A stretch of 64,000 nt of DNA from Rhodothermales bacterium (GTDB taxonomy: Bacteria; Bacteroidota; Rhodothermia; Rhodothermales; VXPQ01), in assembly GCA_951812335.1 (NCBI GenBank), contig OX638293.1, positions 700,501 to 764,500 on the forward strand. The letters are read 5' to 3'. Shown in pieces: positions 1-8,871 of this stretch. The position numbers and the translations under genes were made by a program. The notes under the pieces are model-generated. The model saw only the letters and a program-made list of their open reading frames with translations, was not told the origin of the DNA and ran no database searches. How positions within the stretch are numbered: position 1 is the stretch's first letter; the number at the start of each line of letters is the position of its first letter.

Positions 1-571
1 CCAGTCCCGGAATACGCATTTTCAGCCCGCGCAGGTCCTGGAGCGAACCGATCTCGCGGCGGAACCAGCCGCCCATCTGCGTACCCGTATTTCCCCCGGG
101 AAAGTTGATCACGTTGAAATCGGCGAACATTTCCCGCGTGAGCGCGAGACCGTCCCCGTAATAGAACCAGGCGTTGAGTTGCCGGGCCGACAGCCCGAAC
201 GGGATGGTGCAATCGAAGACGAGCGCCGGATTCCTTCCCTGAAAGTAGTAGCTTGCGCTGTGTCCCATCTGGATGGTTCCGTTCTGGACGGCGCTCAGCA
301 CCTCGAGAGCCGGGACGAGTTCTCCGGCAGGATAGGAACGGATGCGGAAACGTCCTTCCGTAAGCGCCTCCACGCGTCCGGCCAGAATCTCGGCCGCGCC
401 ATAGATCGTATCCAGCCCGTTAGGGAAGCTGGATGCGAGGCGCCACATGATGCGAGGCATGGTCTGCACGGCAGGCGCTTGTCCTGTAATTACCTGGTCG
501 GCGGCCGTTTCCGGATCCGGCGCATCTTGTGGGCCGGGCGCGGCGACACGAAGAAAATCGCGTCGTTTCAT
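1..571 (-). CDS. TRAP-type substrate-binding protein, second tandem copy (3' end outside window)
   Basis: Periplasmic solute receptor of the DctP/TRAP family; only the first 190 or so residues lie in the window and the gene continues past position 1. It is clearly paralogous to the protein encoded just upstream: both share VQT, MWRL/RWRL, EGRFRI, PAGEL, GHSASYY, IPFGL, DFNVINF, QMGGWFR and MRIPGLG blocks. Its ATG overlaps the stop of that gene in an ATGA, so the two are translationally coupled. The N-terminus begins MKRRDFLRVAA, like a twin-arginine signal, but runs straight into a Pro/Asp/Glu-rich segment (PGPQDAPDPET) instead of a hydrophobic core, so export is doubtful. TRAP membrane subunits may lie beyond the left edge; none are visible. 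The family assignment rests on the paralogue; the ligand is unknown. Confidence 0.8.
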   Translation of the reverse strand, partial: MKRRDFLRVAAPGPQDAPDPETAADQVITGQAPAVQTMPRIMWRLASSFPNGLDTIYGAAEILAGRVEALTEGRFRIRSYPAGELVPALEVLSAVQNGTIQMGHSASYYFQGRNPALVFDCTIPFGLSARQLNAWFYYGDGLALTREMFADFNVINFPGGNTGTQMGGWFRREIGSLQDLRGLKMRIPGL

Positions 572-1689
572 GATTCTTCCGGTCGGGGATACGCGAAGGA
601 GGCATAGGCATGTTCTGCGGTGCCGAACCAGCCGTGCGCATCTCTCCGAAAGGCGCGGAACGAGTCGTAAACCTGCCGGTAGGCGGCATCCTTTGCGGCG
701 TAGTTTTCCATCAGGTCCAGGGTAATGCGTTCCGCTTCCTGCATCGTGTCCGTGGGAAATGGCCTGATTTGGACGCTTTCTCCCTGCAATGCCCGAAACG
801 CTTCCTGATTACGGGCATCGTACCGTGCAAGCATGCTTAGACCCGCCTGCGCGGTGGCGGCTTCGAGGGCTTTCCGATAGATGAGCGGTAGGGCGTTCCA
901 GGCGTTCCGGTTGACCATGAAGGATATGCCCGGTCCGGGTTCCCACCATCCCGGGTAGTAATAATACGGAGCGATTTCGTGGAGGCCGAGTCGCATATCG
1001 TCGTACGGTCCGACCCACTCGGTAGCGTCGATCGTACCGCGTTCAAGCGCCTGGTAAAGTTCGCCGCCCGCCATGAGTTGCACGGTAACCCCGAGTTGGT
1101 GCATCACTTCGCCCCCGAGACCCGGGATGCGCATCTTGATTCCCTGAAGGTCTTCGAGGGTATTGATCTCGCCGCGGAACCAGCCGCCCATTTGCACCCC
1201 CGTGTTGCCCCCCAAAAAATTGATCACGTTGAAATCCGCGTAAAGCGAGCGTATCAGCTCCATGCCGCCGCCGTAGCGGAGCCAGGCCGTTTGCTGGCGC
1301 GAGGTGAGCCCGAACGGTATGCCCGTGTCGAAGACGAACGCCGGGTTGTGGCCCGTGTAGTAGTAACTGGCGGAATGGCCCATTTCCACGGCGCCTTTCT
1401 GCACGACTCCAAGCACCTCGGTAGCCGGCGCCAGTTCACCTGCCGGGAACGTTTGAATTCGGAAACGTCCTTCGGTAATCCTGGCCACCCGCCGGGCAAC
1501 CTCCTCCGAAGCCCCGAAAACCGTGTCGAGGGATCGGGGATAACTCGATACGAGGCGCCAGCGGACCTGCGGCCGGGTTTGCACGACCGGGGCATTGCCG
1601 GTTTCGCCGGTCCCCCCGCCGCATCCGGCGAGGAGGCTGCTCCCGGCTATTCCGGCAGCCGTCGTTTTGAGAAAAGCGCGACGTTTCAT
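568..1689 (-). CDS. TRAP transporter substrate-binding protein (DctP family), Tat/lipoprotein signal
   Basis: 373-residue periplasmic solute-binding protein of the DctP family, which deliver carboxylates or related solutes to TRAP permeases. The N-terminus MKRRAFLKTTAAGIAGSSLLAGCGG has a twin-arginine motif (RRAFLK), a hydrophobic core and a lipobox (LLAGC), so it is probably a Tat-exported lipoprotein. The body has the family pattern EGRFRIQTFPAGEL, GHSASYYY, MRIPGLGGEVM and ATEWVGPYDD, similar to alpha-keto-acid-binding members. It is first of a tandem pair with the truncated-edge paralogue, overlapping by 4 bases. It is divergent from the Gfo/Idh/MocA gene. No permease genes are in the window. 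Substrate is not deducible from sequence alone. Confidence 0.88.
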   Translation of the reverse strand: MKRRAFLKTTAAGIAGSSLLAGCGGGTGETGNAPVVQTRPQVRWRLVSSYPRSLDTVFGASEEVARRVARITEGRFRIQTFPAGELAPATEVLGVVQKGAVEMGHSASYYYTGHNPAFVFDTGIPFGLTSRQQTAWLRYGGGMELIRSLYADFNVINFLGGNTGVQMGGWFRGEINTLEDLQGIKMRIPGLGGEVMHQLGVTVQLMAGGELYQALERGTIDATEWVGPYDDMRLGLHEIAPYYYYPGWWEPGPGISFMVNRNAWNALPLIYRKALEAATAQAGLSMLARYDARNQEAFRALQGESVQIRPFPTDTMQEAERITLDLMENYAAKDAAYRQVYDSFRAFRRDAHGWFGTAEHAYASFAYPRPEES

Positions 1690-1853
1690 CGGGTTCGAAT
1701 CGGGGGCGGTCGGCGCAACGTCAGGGGCGGTTCTGCGTATGCATGCGGCGCGCCGACGAATTTTTTCCTTTAATTATACGCACGGGAACGCTCGGAATGC
1801 CTACTTTGTTGGCCGCATGCACACCATATTACACGAAAACCCGATTTTACGAC

Positions 1854-3095
1854 ATGGCTGGACGGCGACTTGGGGTAGGTTTCATCGGCAGTGGTTTCAT
1901 CACCCGGTTTCACTTGATGTCCTGGCAGGCGGTCCGTGAAGCGGATGTACTGGGCATCTGGAGTCCGAACCGCGGTCGCGCGGAAAGTACGGCGGCCTAT
2001 GCGCGGGAACTCCGCGTAGGCGAGGCGAAGGCCTACGACTCGATCACCGACATGGTGGCGGACCCGGCTATCGATGCGCTCTGGATATGCGGGCCAAACC
2101 ACAAACGCATCGAGAACATGGAGGAGATCGTGGCGGCGCTCAAGTCCGGGAAGGGCGAACTGGTTGGCATCGCCTGCGAAAAACCGCTGGCCCGTAACGT
2201 GCGGGAGGCGAAGCGCGTCGTCGAGCTGATCGAGGAAGCAGGGGTGCTGCACGGGTATCTCGAAGATCAACTGTTCGAGCCGGGTCTCGTGCGCGGCCAT
2301 GAAATCGCCTGGCGTCGGGCGGCGGCGATCACGGGTCGTCCCTACCTGGCCCGCGCTGCCGAGGAGCACAGCGGCCCGCATGCCCCCTGGTTCTGGCAGG
2401 GAGAAATGCAGGGCGGCGGCGTGCTGAACGACATGATGTGTCACAGCGTGGAGGTGGGGCGGTATCTGCTCACGGCCCCGGGCGCTCCGCGCGGCAGCAT
2501 TCGCCTGAAGAAAATCACGGCCCATATCGCCAGCCTGAAATGGTCGCGCCCGCATTATGTGGAGGACCTGAAAAACCGGTTCGGCCCGGAGGTGGATTAT
2601 GCGAATCGCCCGTCCGAGGACTTTGCGCGCGCCACGATGGAATACGAGGATGACGAGGGACACCCGTTGATTGCGGAAGTGACCACCTCGTGGAGTTTCG
2701 TCGGGGCGGGCCTGCGCCTCAGCTCGGAACTGCTGGGTCCCGAGTATTCCATGTACCACAACACGCTCGACGCCGGTACGAAGCTGTTCTTCAGCCGGGA
2801 AGTGACGGGTTCCCAGGGCGAAGATCTGGTCGAGAAGCAGAACGCCGAGCAGGGGCAGATGCCGGTGGTCGGCAACGAAGCTTCCGAATACGGCTACGAG
2901 AACGAGAATCGCTACTTCGTCCAGCAGTTTCTGGACGGAAAGCAGTCCGACGTGGATTTTTACGCCGGGCTCGAAGTGGTGGAACTCCTCATGACGGCGT
3001 ACATGAGCGCCGAACTGGAGCGCACCTTGCTCTGGAAACCGGAGGGTCTGGAAGATTTCGTGCCCGCCGTGGCAAAGGGGACGTGGAGGCCGTAG
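1854..3095 (+). CDS. Gfo/Idh/MocA-family NAD(P)-dependent oxidoreductase
   Basis: Cytosolic dehydrogenase of the Gfo/Idh/MocA family, acting on sugars, inositols or related hydroxy compounds. The N-terminal Rossmann fold starts at once with GVGFIGSGFI (GxGxxG-like), followed by the typical ACEKPLARN segment in which Lys is the usual catalytic residue; the C-terminal half is the alpha/beta substrate domain, with GGGVLNDMMCHSVE near the middle. An upstream in-frame start at 1743 would add 37 residues of non-conserved sequence, so I use the ATG giving MAGRRLGVGFIGSGF (413 aa). It is convergent with korB, 24 bases away. The neighbouring TRAP receptors may hint at carbohydrate or sugar-acid use, but that is inference. 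Confidence 0.87.
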   Translation: MAGRRLGVGFIGSGFITRFHLMSWQAVREADVLGIWSPNRGRAESTAAYARELRVGEAKAYDSITDMVADPAIDALWICGPNHKRIENMEEIVAALKSGKGELVGIACEKPLARNVREAKRVVELIEEAGVLHGYLEDQLFEPGLVRGHEIAWRRAAAITGRPYLARAAEEHSGPHAPWFWQGEMQGGGVLNDMMCHSVEVGRYLLTAPGAPRGSIRLKKITAHIASLKWSRPHYVEDLKNRFGPEVDYANRPSEDFARATMEYEDDEGHPLIAEVTTSWSFVGAGLRLSSELLGPEYSMYHNTLDAGTKLFFSREVTGSQGEDLVEKQNAEQGQMPVVGNEASEYGYENENRYFVQQFLDGKQSDVDFYAGLEVVELLMTAYMSAELERTLLWKPEGLEDFVPAVAKGTWRP

Positions 3096-3119
3096 GGGTG
3101 CAGCCAGGATTCCGAGGAC

Positions 3120-4397
3120 TCAGTTCTCGATCATCCACGTATCGCCCGCATTCAGCAGGTTGCTGAGGTCTCCCTTGCCGCGCTTGGCGGTGATTCCCTC
3201 GATTTGCTTCTCCAGGAGTTCCTCGTAGGCGGGCCGATCTTCCCGGAAGAACACCCCGAACGGGCGGGGCAGGTCTTCCTGCCACGACATCCGCGACACG
3301 ATGTTCGCCAGTTCGATGCTGCCTTCGTTGTATAAAAGGCAGTCGTCCACGGACCATTTCCCTGTGGACAGATCGATCGATTCGAGTTCGAATCCGTTGA
3401 GGCGCAGGCCGCGCTGCCCGTTGTCGTATACGAGCGGCTTGCCGTGTTCCAGAAAGATCGTGCTGTGCGCCTTCGTGCTCCTTTCCGTGAATTCGAAGAA
3501 GGCCCCGTCGTTGAAGATGTTGCAGTTCTGGTAGATTTCGAGGAACGCAGCGCCCCCGTGGCTGTGCGCCCGGCGCATCATCGCCTGCATATGCTTCGGA
3601 TCGCGGTCCATCGTGCGGGCGACGAACGTCGCGTCTGCGCCGAGCGCAAGCGGCACGGGATAGAATGGATGGTCGACGGACCCGTACGGCGTACTCTTCG
3701 TGACCTTGCCCTGCTCAGAGGTGGGGCTGTATTGCCCCTTCGTCAGGCCGTATATCTGGTTATTGAACAGCAGGAGCTGCACGTTTATGTTGCGGCGCAG
3801 CAGGTGGATCAGATGATTTCCCCCTATGGAGAGGGCGTCGCCGTCTCCCGTGACGATCCAAACATCCAGGTCCGGGCGGCTTGCCTTGAGTCCCGTGGCG
3901 ATGGCCGGGGCGCGTCCGTGGATGGAATGCAGCCCGTACGTGTTCATGTAGTACGGAAAGCGGCTCGAACAGCCGATCCCGCTGACGAAGACCGTCTTTT
4001 CCTTCGGCACGCCCAGTTCGGGCATGAGCCGCTGCATGGTGGCAAGGATCGCGTAATCTCCGCATCCCGGGCACCAGCGCACATCCTGATCGGTTGCGAA
4101 ATCCTTTCTGGTCAGCGTGGCGGGCGCTCCGTCGCCCCCTGCGCCTGCGGGGAGTGTCGGTTTCTTTCCTGCCAGCGGGCCGGTGGGCCTGCGACCGAGA
4201 GCGTCCGCGGGTTTCTTTCCGCCGGAAGGCATGACCGGCTTCTTTCCTCCCGTAGCAAGCGACGGTTTTTTGCCCGCTGCGGGGAGTGTGGGTTTCTTGC
4301 CCTTGGGGGGCATGACCGGTTTCTTTCCTGACGCAGGGATCGTCGGCTTTTTCCCGGCAAGCGGAACGTGATCGGATTTTCCGTTGGCGTTGTTCAT
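3120..4397 (-). CDS. korB: 2-oxoacid:ferredoxin oxidoreductase, beta subunit, with basic 9-residue repeat N-terminus
   Basis: Thiamine-diphosphate-binding beta subunit of a 2-oxoacid (probably 2-oxoglutarate):ferredoxin oxidoreductase, which makes acyl-CoA, CO2 and reduced ferredoxin. From about residue 100 the protein is standard: WCPGCGDYAIL, then the ThDP/Mg motif GDGDALSIGGNH and NNQIYGLTKGQ. Unusual is the N-terminus: residues 15-85 are eight imperfect copies of a GKKPxxPxx nonapeptide (one copy RRP), a Lys/Pro-rich, presumably disordered tail that the family lacks. There is no hydrophobic signal. It lies 49 bases after korA and is surely co-transcribed. Typical beta subunits are about 280-340 residues; this one is 425. 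Confidence 0.92.
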   Translation of the reverse strand: MNNANGKSDHVPLAGKKPTIPASGKKPVMPPKGKKPTLPAAGKKPSLATGGKKPVMPSGGKKPADALGRRPTGPLAGKKPTLPAGAGGDGAPATLTRKDFATDQDVRWCPGCGDYAILATMQRLMPELGVPKEKTVFVSGIGCSSRFPYYMNTYGLHSIHGRAPAIATGLKASRPDLDVWIVTGDGDALSIGGNHLIHLLRRNINVQLLLFNNQIYGLTKGQYSPTSEQGKVTKSTPYGSVDHPFYPVPLALGADATFVARTMDRDPKHMQAMMRRAHSHGGAAFLEIYQNCNIFNDGAFFEFTERSTKAHSTIFLEHGKPLVYDNGQRGLRLNGFELESIDLSTGKWSVDDCLLYNEGSIELANIVSRMSWQEDLPRPFGVFFREDRPAYEELLEKQIEGITAKRGKGDLSNLLNAGDTWMIEN

Positions 4398-4446
4398 GAC
4401 GGACAGGGAGCGGCGCTGCTCCCGTGCGGATTGCGGTGGCGGGGTC

Positions 4447-6324
4447 TCATGCAGCGGATATTCCGAGGATGTCGCAGATCTTTTCTTCGATCTCGCGCGC
4501 CTTGAAAGGCATCCCTTTTATTTTCTGGAGCGGAGCGATAGGCAGGAGGAACCGATCGCGCAACAGCCGGATCAACTGGCCGTTGTTCAGCTCGGGCGCC
4601 AGCACATGCTCGTATCGGCTGAGTATTTCACCCAGGTCGTTCGGCAACGGCGCAATGTGCCGAAGGTGCGTTGCACCGACCCTGAGGCCGCGCGACACGC
4701 AGGTGTCCACGGCGGTCTCGATCGCACCCTGCGTCGATCCCCAGCCGACAACCAGCAAATCCCCTTCCTGTTCGCCGAATACCTCCAGCGGCGCAATGTC
4801 CTGCGCGACGCGCTGCACCTTTTCGGCGCGCAGTTTCACCATGAATTCGTGGTTTTCCGGCTCGTACGAGACATTGCCCGTTTCGTGCTCTTTTTCCAGC
4901 CCGCCGAGGCGGTGTTCGAGACCCGCCGTTCCCGGTTTGGCCCAGGGCCGCGCCAGGGTCTTCTCGTCGCGTATATAGGGCAGGAAAACGTCTTCGCCGT
5001 CCACGGTCCGGTTCGTCGTCGAGGCGAAAGACGGCTCGAAATTCTCCAGATCGTCCACGTTCGGAATGAGCCAGGGCTCGGAGCCCGTGCCCAGGTAGCC
5101 GTCCGAGAGAAGGATGACCGGGGTCATGTATTTGACCGCAATGCGGCATGCCTCGTACGCGGCATAGAAGCAGTCGCCCGGCGTTCCCGGAGCGACGATC
5201 GGCAAGGGCGCTTCGCCGTTGCGTCCGAAGACAGCCTGCAACAGATCGGCCTGTTCGGTTTTCGTGGGAAGGCCGGTGGAGGGGCCGCCTCTTTGCATGT
5301 TCACGATGACCATCGGCAATTCCGCCATGACGGCCAGGGCGATCGTTTCGCTTTTCAGCGCCAGACCTGGGCCGCTCGTCGCCGTAATGCCGAGGTTGCC
5401 TCCGAAACTTGCGCCGAGCGCTGCGCCGGCCGCGGCGATCTCGTCCTCGGCCTGGAAGGTCTTCACCCCGAAATTCTTGTGACGGCTCAGTTCGTGCAGG
5501 ATTTCCGAAGCGGGCGTGATCGGATACGATCCGTAGAAAATGGGCAGGCCGCACTTCCGGCTCGCCGCGATCAGGCCCATGGCCAGTGCTTCCGTGCCGA
5601 TAATCGCCCGGTATTTGCCCGGCTTGAGCCTGGCCGGACGTACTTCATAGCGGACCGCGAATTCTTCTACCGTTTCCCCGTAGTGGCTGCCTTTTTTAAG
5701 CACCCGCTGGTTTGCCTCCAGAATCTCCGGCTTGCGGGCGAATTTTTTGCCCAACCATTCCATCGCCGGTTCGGTCGGCATGGAGTACATCCACAGGGCG
5801 AGGCCAAGCGCAAACATATTCTTGCACCGGTCCATCGTCTTTTTGTCGAGGCCGGTGTCGCTCAGCGTCTCGTGCGTCAGGGTCGTCAGCGGAATCCGGA
5901 CTACATGGAACGCCTTCAGCGAATCGTCTTCCAGTGGATTCTGGCTGTATCCCGCCAGATCGAGGTCCCTCTTTCCGAAGGAGTCCGCATTGACGATGAG
6001 CGTACCGCCCTTGCGCACGCGATCGGCGCTCACCTTGAGCGCCGCCGGGTTCATAGCCACCAGCACATCCACTTCGTCGCCCGGCGTACGCACGTTTACG
6101 GATCCGAAGTGCAGTTGGAAGCCGCTGACCCCATAGGTCGTGCCCGCCGGGGCGCGAATCTCCGCAGGGAAATCCGGCAGTGTCGCCAGATCGTTTCGTG
6201 CGTACGCACTGGCCAGCGTAAACTGACCACCGGTCAACTGCATTCCATCGCCGGAGTCGCCCGCGAAAAGAATAGTGGCTTCAGGAATTTCCTGGACAGT
6301 TTTTTCCTGCGTGTTGACTCCCAT
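4447..6324 (-). CDS. korA: 2-oxoacid:ferredoxin oxidoreductase, fused gamma-alpha subunit
   Basis: Large subunit (625 aa) of the same enzyme as the downstream beta subunit, with the gamma and alpha domains fused as is usual for KorA. The N-terminal gamma domain carries AGDSGDGMQLTGGQF; the alpha (pyrimidine-binding) part begins around residue 250 with YPITPASEILHELS and contains ATSGPGLALKSE and QRGGPSTGLPTKTEQADL, all hallmarks of the family. A short C-terminal domain ends the protein. In the cell the pair would run an oxidative or reductive step at the 2-oxoglutarate node with ferredoxin as electron acceptor. First gene of the korAB unit; about 550 bases without a convincing gene lie upstream. 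The substrate preference for 2-oxoglutarate rather than pyruvate is inferred from subunit layout. Confidence 0.93.
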   Translation of the reverse strand: MGVNTQEKTVQEIPEATILFAGDSGDGMQLTGGQFTLASAYARNDLATLPDFPAEIRAPAGTTYGVSGFQLHFGSVNVRTPGDEVDVLVAMNPAALKVSADRVRKGGTLIVNADSFGKRDLDLAGYSQNPLEDDSLKAFHVVRIPLTTLTHETLSDTGLDKKTMDRCKNMFALGLALWMYSMPTEPAMEWLGKKFARKPEILEANQRVLKKGSHYGETVEEFAVRYEVRPARLKPGKYRAIIGTEALAMGLIAASRKCGLPIFYGSYPITPASEILHELSRHKNFGVKTFQAEDEIAAAGAALGASFGGNLGITATSGPGLALKSETIALAVMAELPMVIVNMQRGGPSTGLPTKTEQADLLQAVFGRNGEAPLPIVAPGTPGDCFYAAYEACRIAVKYMTPVILLSDGYLGTGSEPWLIPNVDDLENFEPSFASTTNRTVDGEDVFLPYIRDEKTLARPWAKPGTAGLEHRLGGLEKEHETGNVSYEPENHEFMVKLRAEKVQRVAQDIAPLEVFGEQEGDLLVVGWGSTQGAIETAVDTCVSRGLRVGATHLRHIAPLPNDLGEILSRYEHVLAPELNNGQLIRLLRDRFLLPIAPLQKIKGMPFKAREIEEKICDILGISAA

Positions 6325-6880
6325 GGTGCAGGCGTCTTTGCGAGGGATTTCCGGGGCGAAGGTGCAACCTGATTACGGGCGAAATCGAATCGAGTCGATG
6401 GACGCGTTCCAGGGTAGCGTCAGCTCGGGGAAGGCCAGTTGCGGTTGCGGATCAGACAGTATAAAAAAACGTGCAACGCCGGAGGAGGCGGCATGTTCAA
6501 TATGGCAGGCCGAAACCGTCAAAAAGCAGACCGGGGCCGGTACTTTACGGCGTTGGGGGGCTGTTCGGGGGATAACGTATAGCCGCTATGCGGTAGGGGT
6601 TTGCGAACGGCTTGGTATGCAAGGTACGCCGGGAAACGGATAAAGTCGATTCTTTCGCGAAAAAATGTTACCGCAATGTTATCGGACCTCCTTCGGAGGG
6701 AATATTCGGTTTCCGGAGCCGGGGCGACACCTGTGAATCGAGCTTTGTACGGGAAGTTGTACCGGAAGAACTTTTGGGAGAATTTGAAATTCCGTTATTG
6801 CACGAACAATTTCGGCAATGCGCGGAAGCACGGAAAAACGCAGCGCCAGCAGGTATCGGGATTTTCGGTGAAATTGCGGA
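6325..6880. other. Non-coding stretch upstream of korA
   Basis: No convincing gene. Short open frames exist on the + strand (for example 6612-6908) but they lack family resemblance and overlap the antisense of the next gene. A small perfect hairpin CCTCC-TTC-GGAGG lies at 6687-6699. The part nearest 6325 must hold the korA promoter. Confidence 0.5.
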
Positions 6881-7141
6881 TCAGATCATCTCTACGTCGA
6901 TCAGGTAATCCTCCGTGTCGAGTTGGATGGTGCGGTACTCGTTCGTAATGCGGTATTTTTTGATCCTGTCCGGGATCATCTCCGCGGGCGTGTCCATCCT
7001 GAACAGCGCATCGGCGACGACCTGCCAATCCTCCGGCGTGAGATGCACCGTCGCCTGACCGCCTTCGGCGACGAACGGGGCATAGTCCAGCACCTTGTTC
7101 AGGTGATTGATGGCCTGTTTCTGATGCAGATTGGGATCCAT
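6881..7141 (-). CDS. Small conserved-looking hypothetical protein
   Basis: 86-residue acidic, cytosolic protein with no signal peptide or membrane segment. It begins MDPNLHQKQAINHLNKVLD and contains HLTPEDWQVVADALFRMDTP and RIKKYRITNEYRTIQLDTEDY. The predicted alternation of a helical N-terminal half and a strand-rich C-terminal tail, together with ordinary codon use, suggests a real gene. I recognise no family. It stands alone between korA and thyA, on the opposite strand to thyA. Confidence 0.6.
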   Translation of the reverse strand: MDPNLHQKQAINHLNKVLDYAPFVAEGGQATVHLTPEDWQVVADALFRMDTPAEMIPDRIKKYRITNEYRTIQLDTEDYLIDVEMI

Positions 7142-7335
7142 GGCGTGGTCGGGTAAGGCAAAAAGTCAGTCGGTATCGTGGATGCCGGGCTCTGTAGAGA
7201 CTCGTTCGCACCGGAAAATGCTCCTGCGCGTCCCCTGTGCGGGCCTCGGCCAATATGCGCACGGCGGCGTTCTTCGTCAAGGCGATTTTTCAGGGCCGCC
7301 TTGTGTCAATACGCGCCTCCCTTGTCTGTTCCCCG

Positions 7336-7430
7336 GCGCGCCCGGTCAGTTTTTCCCGCTGATTTCAACGATGCAATTATCGCACGAACGCGAAGTGCTG
7401 ATCGAAGCGGTTTTGATCAGAGTGTCCTCA
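7336..7430 (+). repeat. MITE-like element, copy A (right-hand part only)
   Basis: Right end of the dispersed repeat family described at 62171-62429. It matches from the internal GATTTCAACGATGCAA segment through CGAAGTGCTGATCGAAG to the right inverted end TTGATCAGAGTGTCCT. The left part is missing or too diverged to recognise. It lies about 270 bases upstream of thyA. Confidence 0.75.
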
Positions 7431-7699
7431 AGCAAAACCATGCGGCGGAAAACCGTGATTGTGGAAAAATATCATCACTGATCGATGATGAAAATGCGCG
7501 GCGGATTCCATACCTTGCACACCATGCCCCGGTATCCTCAAATGCGACTTGCGGACCGGGCTCATGCCGCGTCGCGGGGCGATACACGGGGGGATTATCG
7601 GGTCTGCACAGAGTAATTTCTTGCGGATTTTCGTTGCCCGGATTCCGCGCGCCGCCCGGCACCCAAGCGCCAACCTTCAACCTGGTCCATCCTTCCCCG

Positions 7700-8494
7700 A
7701 TGCGCCAGTACCTCGATTACCTCCAGCACATTCTGGATCGCGGCGTTCGCAAGGACGATCGTACGGGCACGGGCACGATCAGCACGTTCGGGTACCAGAT
7801 GCGCTTCGATCTGGCCGAGGGATTTCCTCTGCTGACGACCAAGAAGCTGCACCTGCGCAGCATTTTCCATGAGTTGTTCTGGTTTCTGAACGGGGATACG
7901 AACGTCCAGTACCTGAACGAGCATGGCGTTACGATATGGGACGAGTGGGCCGACGAGGACGGCGACCTCGGCCCGGTGTACGGGAAGCAATGGCGCCGCT
8001 GGGAAGGGGACAACGGGAGCATTCACGACCAGATCGACGCCGTGCTGCGGAGCTTGCGAGGGAATCCCGATTCCCGCCGTCACATCGTCAGCGCCTGGAA
8101 GGTGGACGAACTGGAGCACATGGCCCTGCCGCCTTGCCACGCGCTCTTCCAGTTCTATGTGGCCCAGGGGCGATTATCCTGCCAGCTTTACCAGCGGAGC
8201 GTGGACAGTTTTCTGGGCCTGCCTTTCAATATCGCGTCCTATGCGATCCTGACGCACATGTTTGCGGAGCAGTGCGACCTGAAGCCGGGGGAATTCGTAT
8301 GGACCGGCGGGGATTGCCACATTTACCTGAACCACCTGGATCAGGTCCGGGAACAACTCCAGCGCGAACCGGGGACGCTGCCGCGCCTTATCGTCCACCG
8401 CAAACCGCCTTCGATCTACGAGTATGCGTACGAGGATTTCGAGATCGTGGATTACTATCCCCATGCGCACATCCGGGCGCCGATTGCGGTGTGA
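7700..8494 (+). CDS. thyA: Thymidylate synthase
   Basis: Converts dUMP and 5,10-methylene-tetrahydrofolate to dTMP and dihydrofolate in the cytosol. The protein from [15 protein letters not shown] is 264 residues, exactly the classic ThyA length. It has DDRTGTGT near the N-terminus (phosphate-binding Arg), [12 protein letters not shown] with the catalytic Cys, [18 protein letters not shown] and the C-terminal IRAPIAV. The open frame extends 174 codons further upstream but that part is Arg-rich and non-conserved, runs through repeat copy A and should not be annotated as protein. Dihydrofolate reductase lies about 1.3 kb downstream, so the folate cycle pair is split by one inserted gene. Confidence 0.97.
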   Translation: MRQYLDYLQHILDRGVRKDDRTGTGTISTFGYQMRFDLAEGFPLLTTKKLHLRSIFHELFWFLNGDTNVQYLNEHGVTIWDEWADEDGDLGPVYGKQWRRWEGDNGSIHDQIDAVLRSLRGNPDSRRHIVSAWKVDELEHMALPPCHALFQFYVAQGRLSCQLYQRSVDSFLGLPFNIASYAILTHMFAEQCDLKPGEFVWTGGDCHIYLNHLDQVREQLQREPGTLPRLIVHRKPPSIYEYAYEDFEIVDYYPHAHIRAPIAV

Positions 8495-8871
8495 AGGGGG
8501 GTAAGGAATCCGATTTGACGGTTCGTTAGTAGCGGCTACAGGATGACGACAGCGAAGACTCTATCGGAATAATGTTGACGGAGAACGGCCTATGACGGCT
8601 GGGCAGGAAAAGCGGCGCCGACAGTTCGTTTTCTCGGCCCGCAATGCGAACATTCCGGTACTCTGCAATGCCGAACGGTTCATTGTACGATTATTTTCCG
8701 GGGGGTAAAAGGAGGTATGTAGGCTATTTCGGGCCATACGGCAAGGCCCCCCTCCGGAACCCCTCCTCCTGTTCTTCCGTAGCCATCCAAAGGCTCTTGT
8801 CACCGAGGTTATAAGGGCCTTCCCCCATCGCCTTTTCCTGCCGCCTTTCTCCCACCGCACGAGGACCTGCC
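8495..8871. other. Intergenic region between thyA and the metallo-hydrolase gene
   Basis: No gene is supported here. A 99-codon antisense frame (8561-8860) has low-complexity Arg/Ser composition and no family resemblance. Nothing resembling a strong terminator or an RNA gene was seen. Confidence 0.4.

Noticed and set aside
4384-6372. 662-codon + strand frame opposite korA
   Set aside because: Antisense shadow; korA on the minus strand has all family motifs.
6601-6948. Possible small genes on the + strand upstream of thyA
   Set aside because: No family resemblance, overlap antisense to a better candidate gene, no ribosome-binding site.
7178-7699. 174-codon N-terminal extension of thymidylate synthase
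   Set aside because: Arg/Pro-rich, not conserved, runs through repeat copy A; the conserved protein starts at 7700 with the normal 264-residue length.
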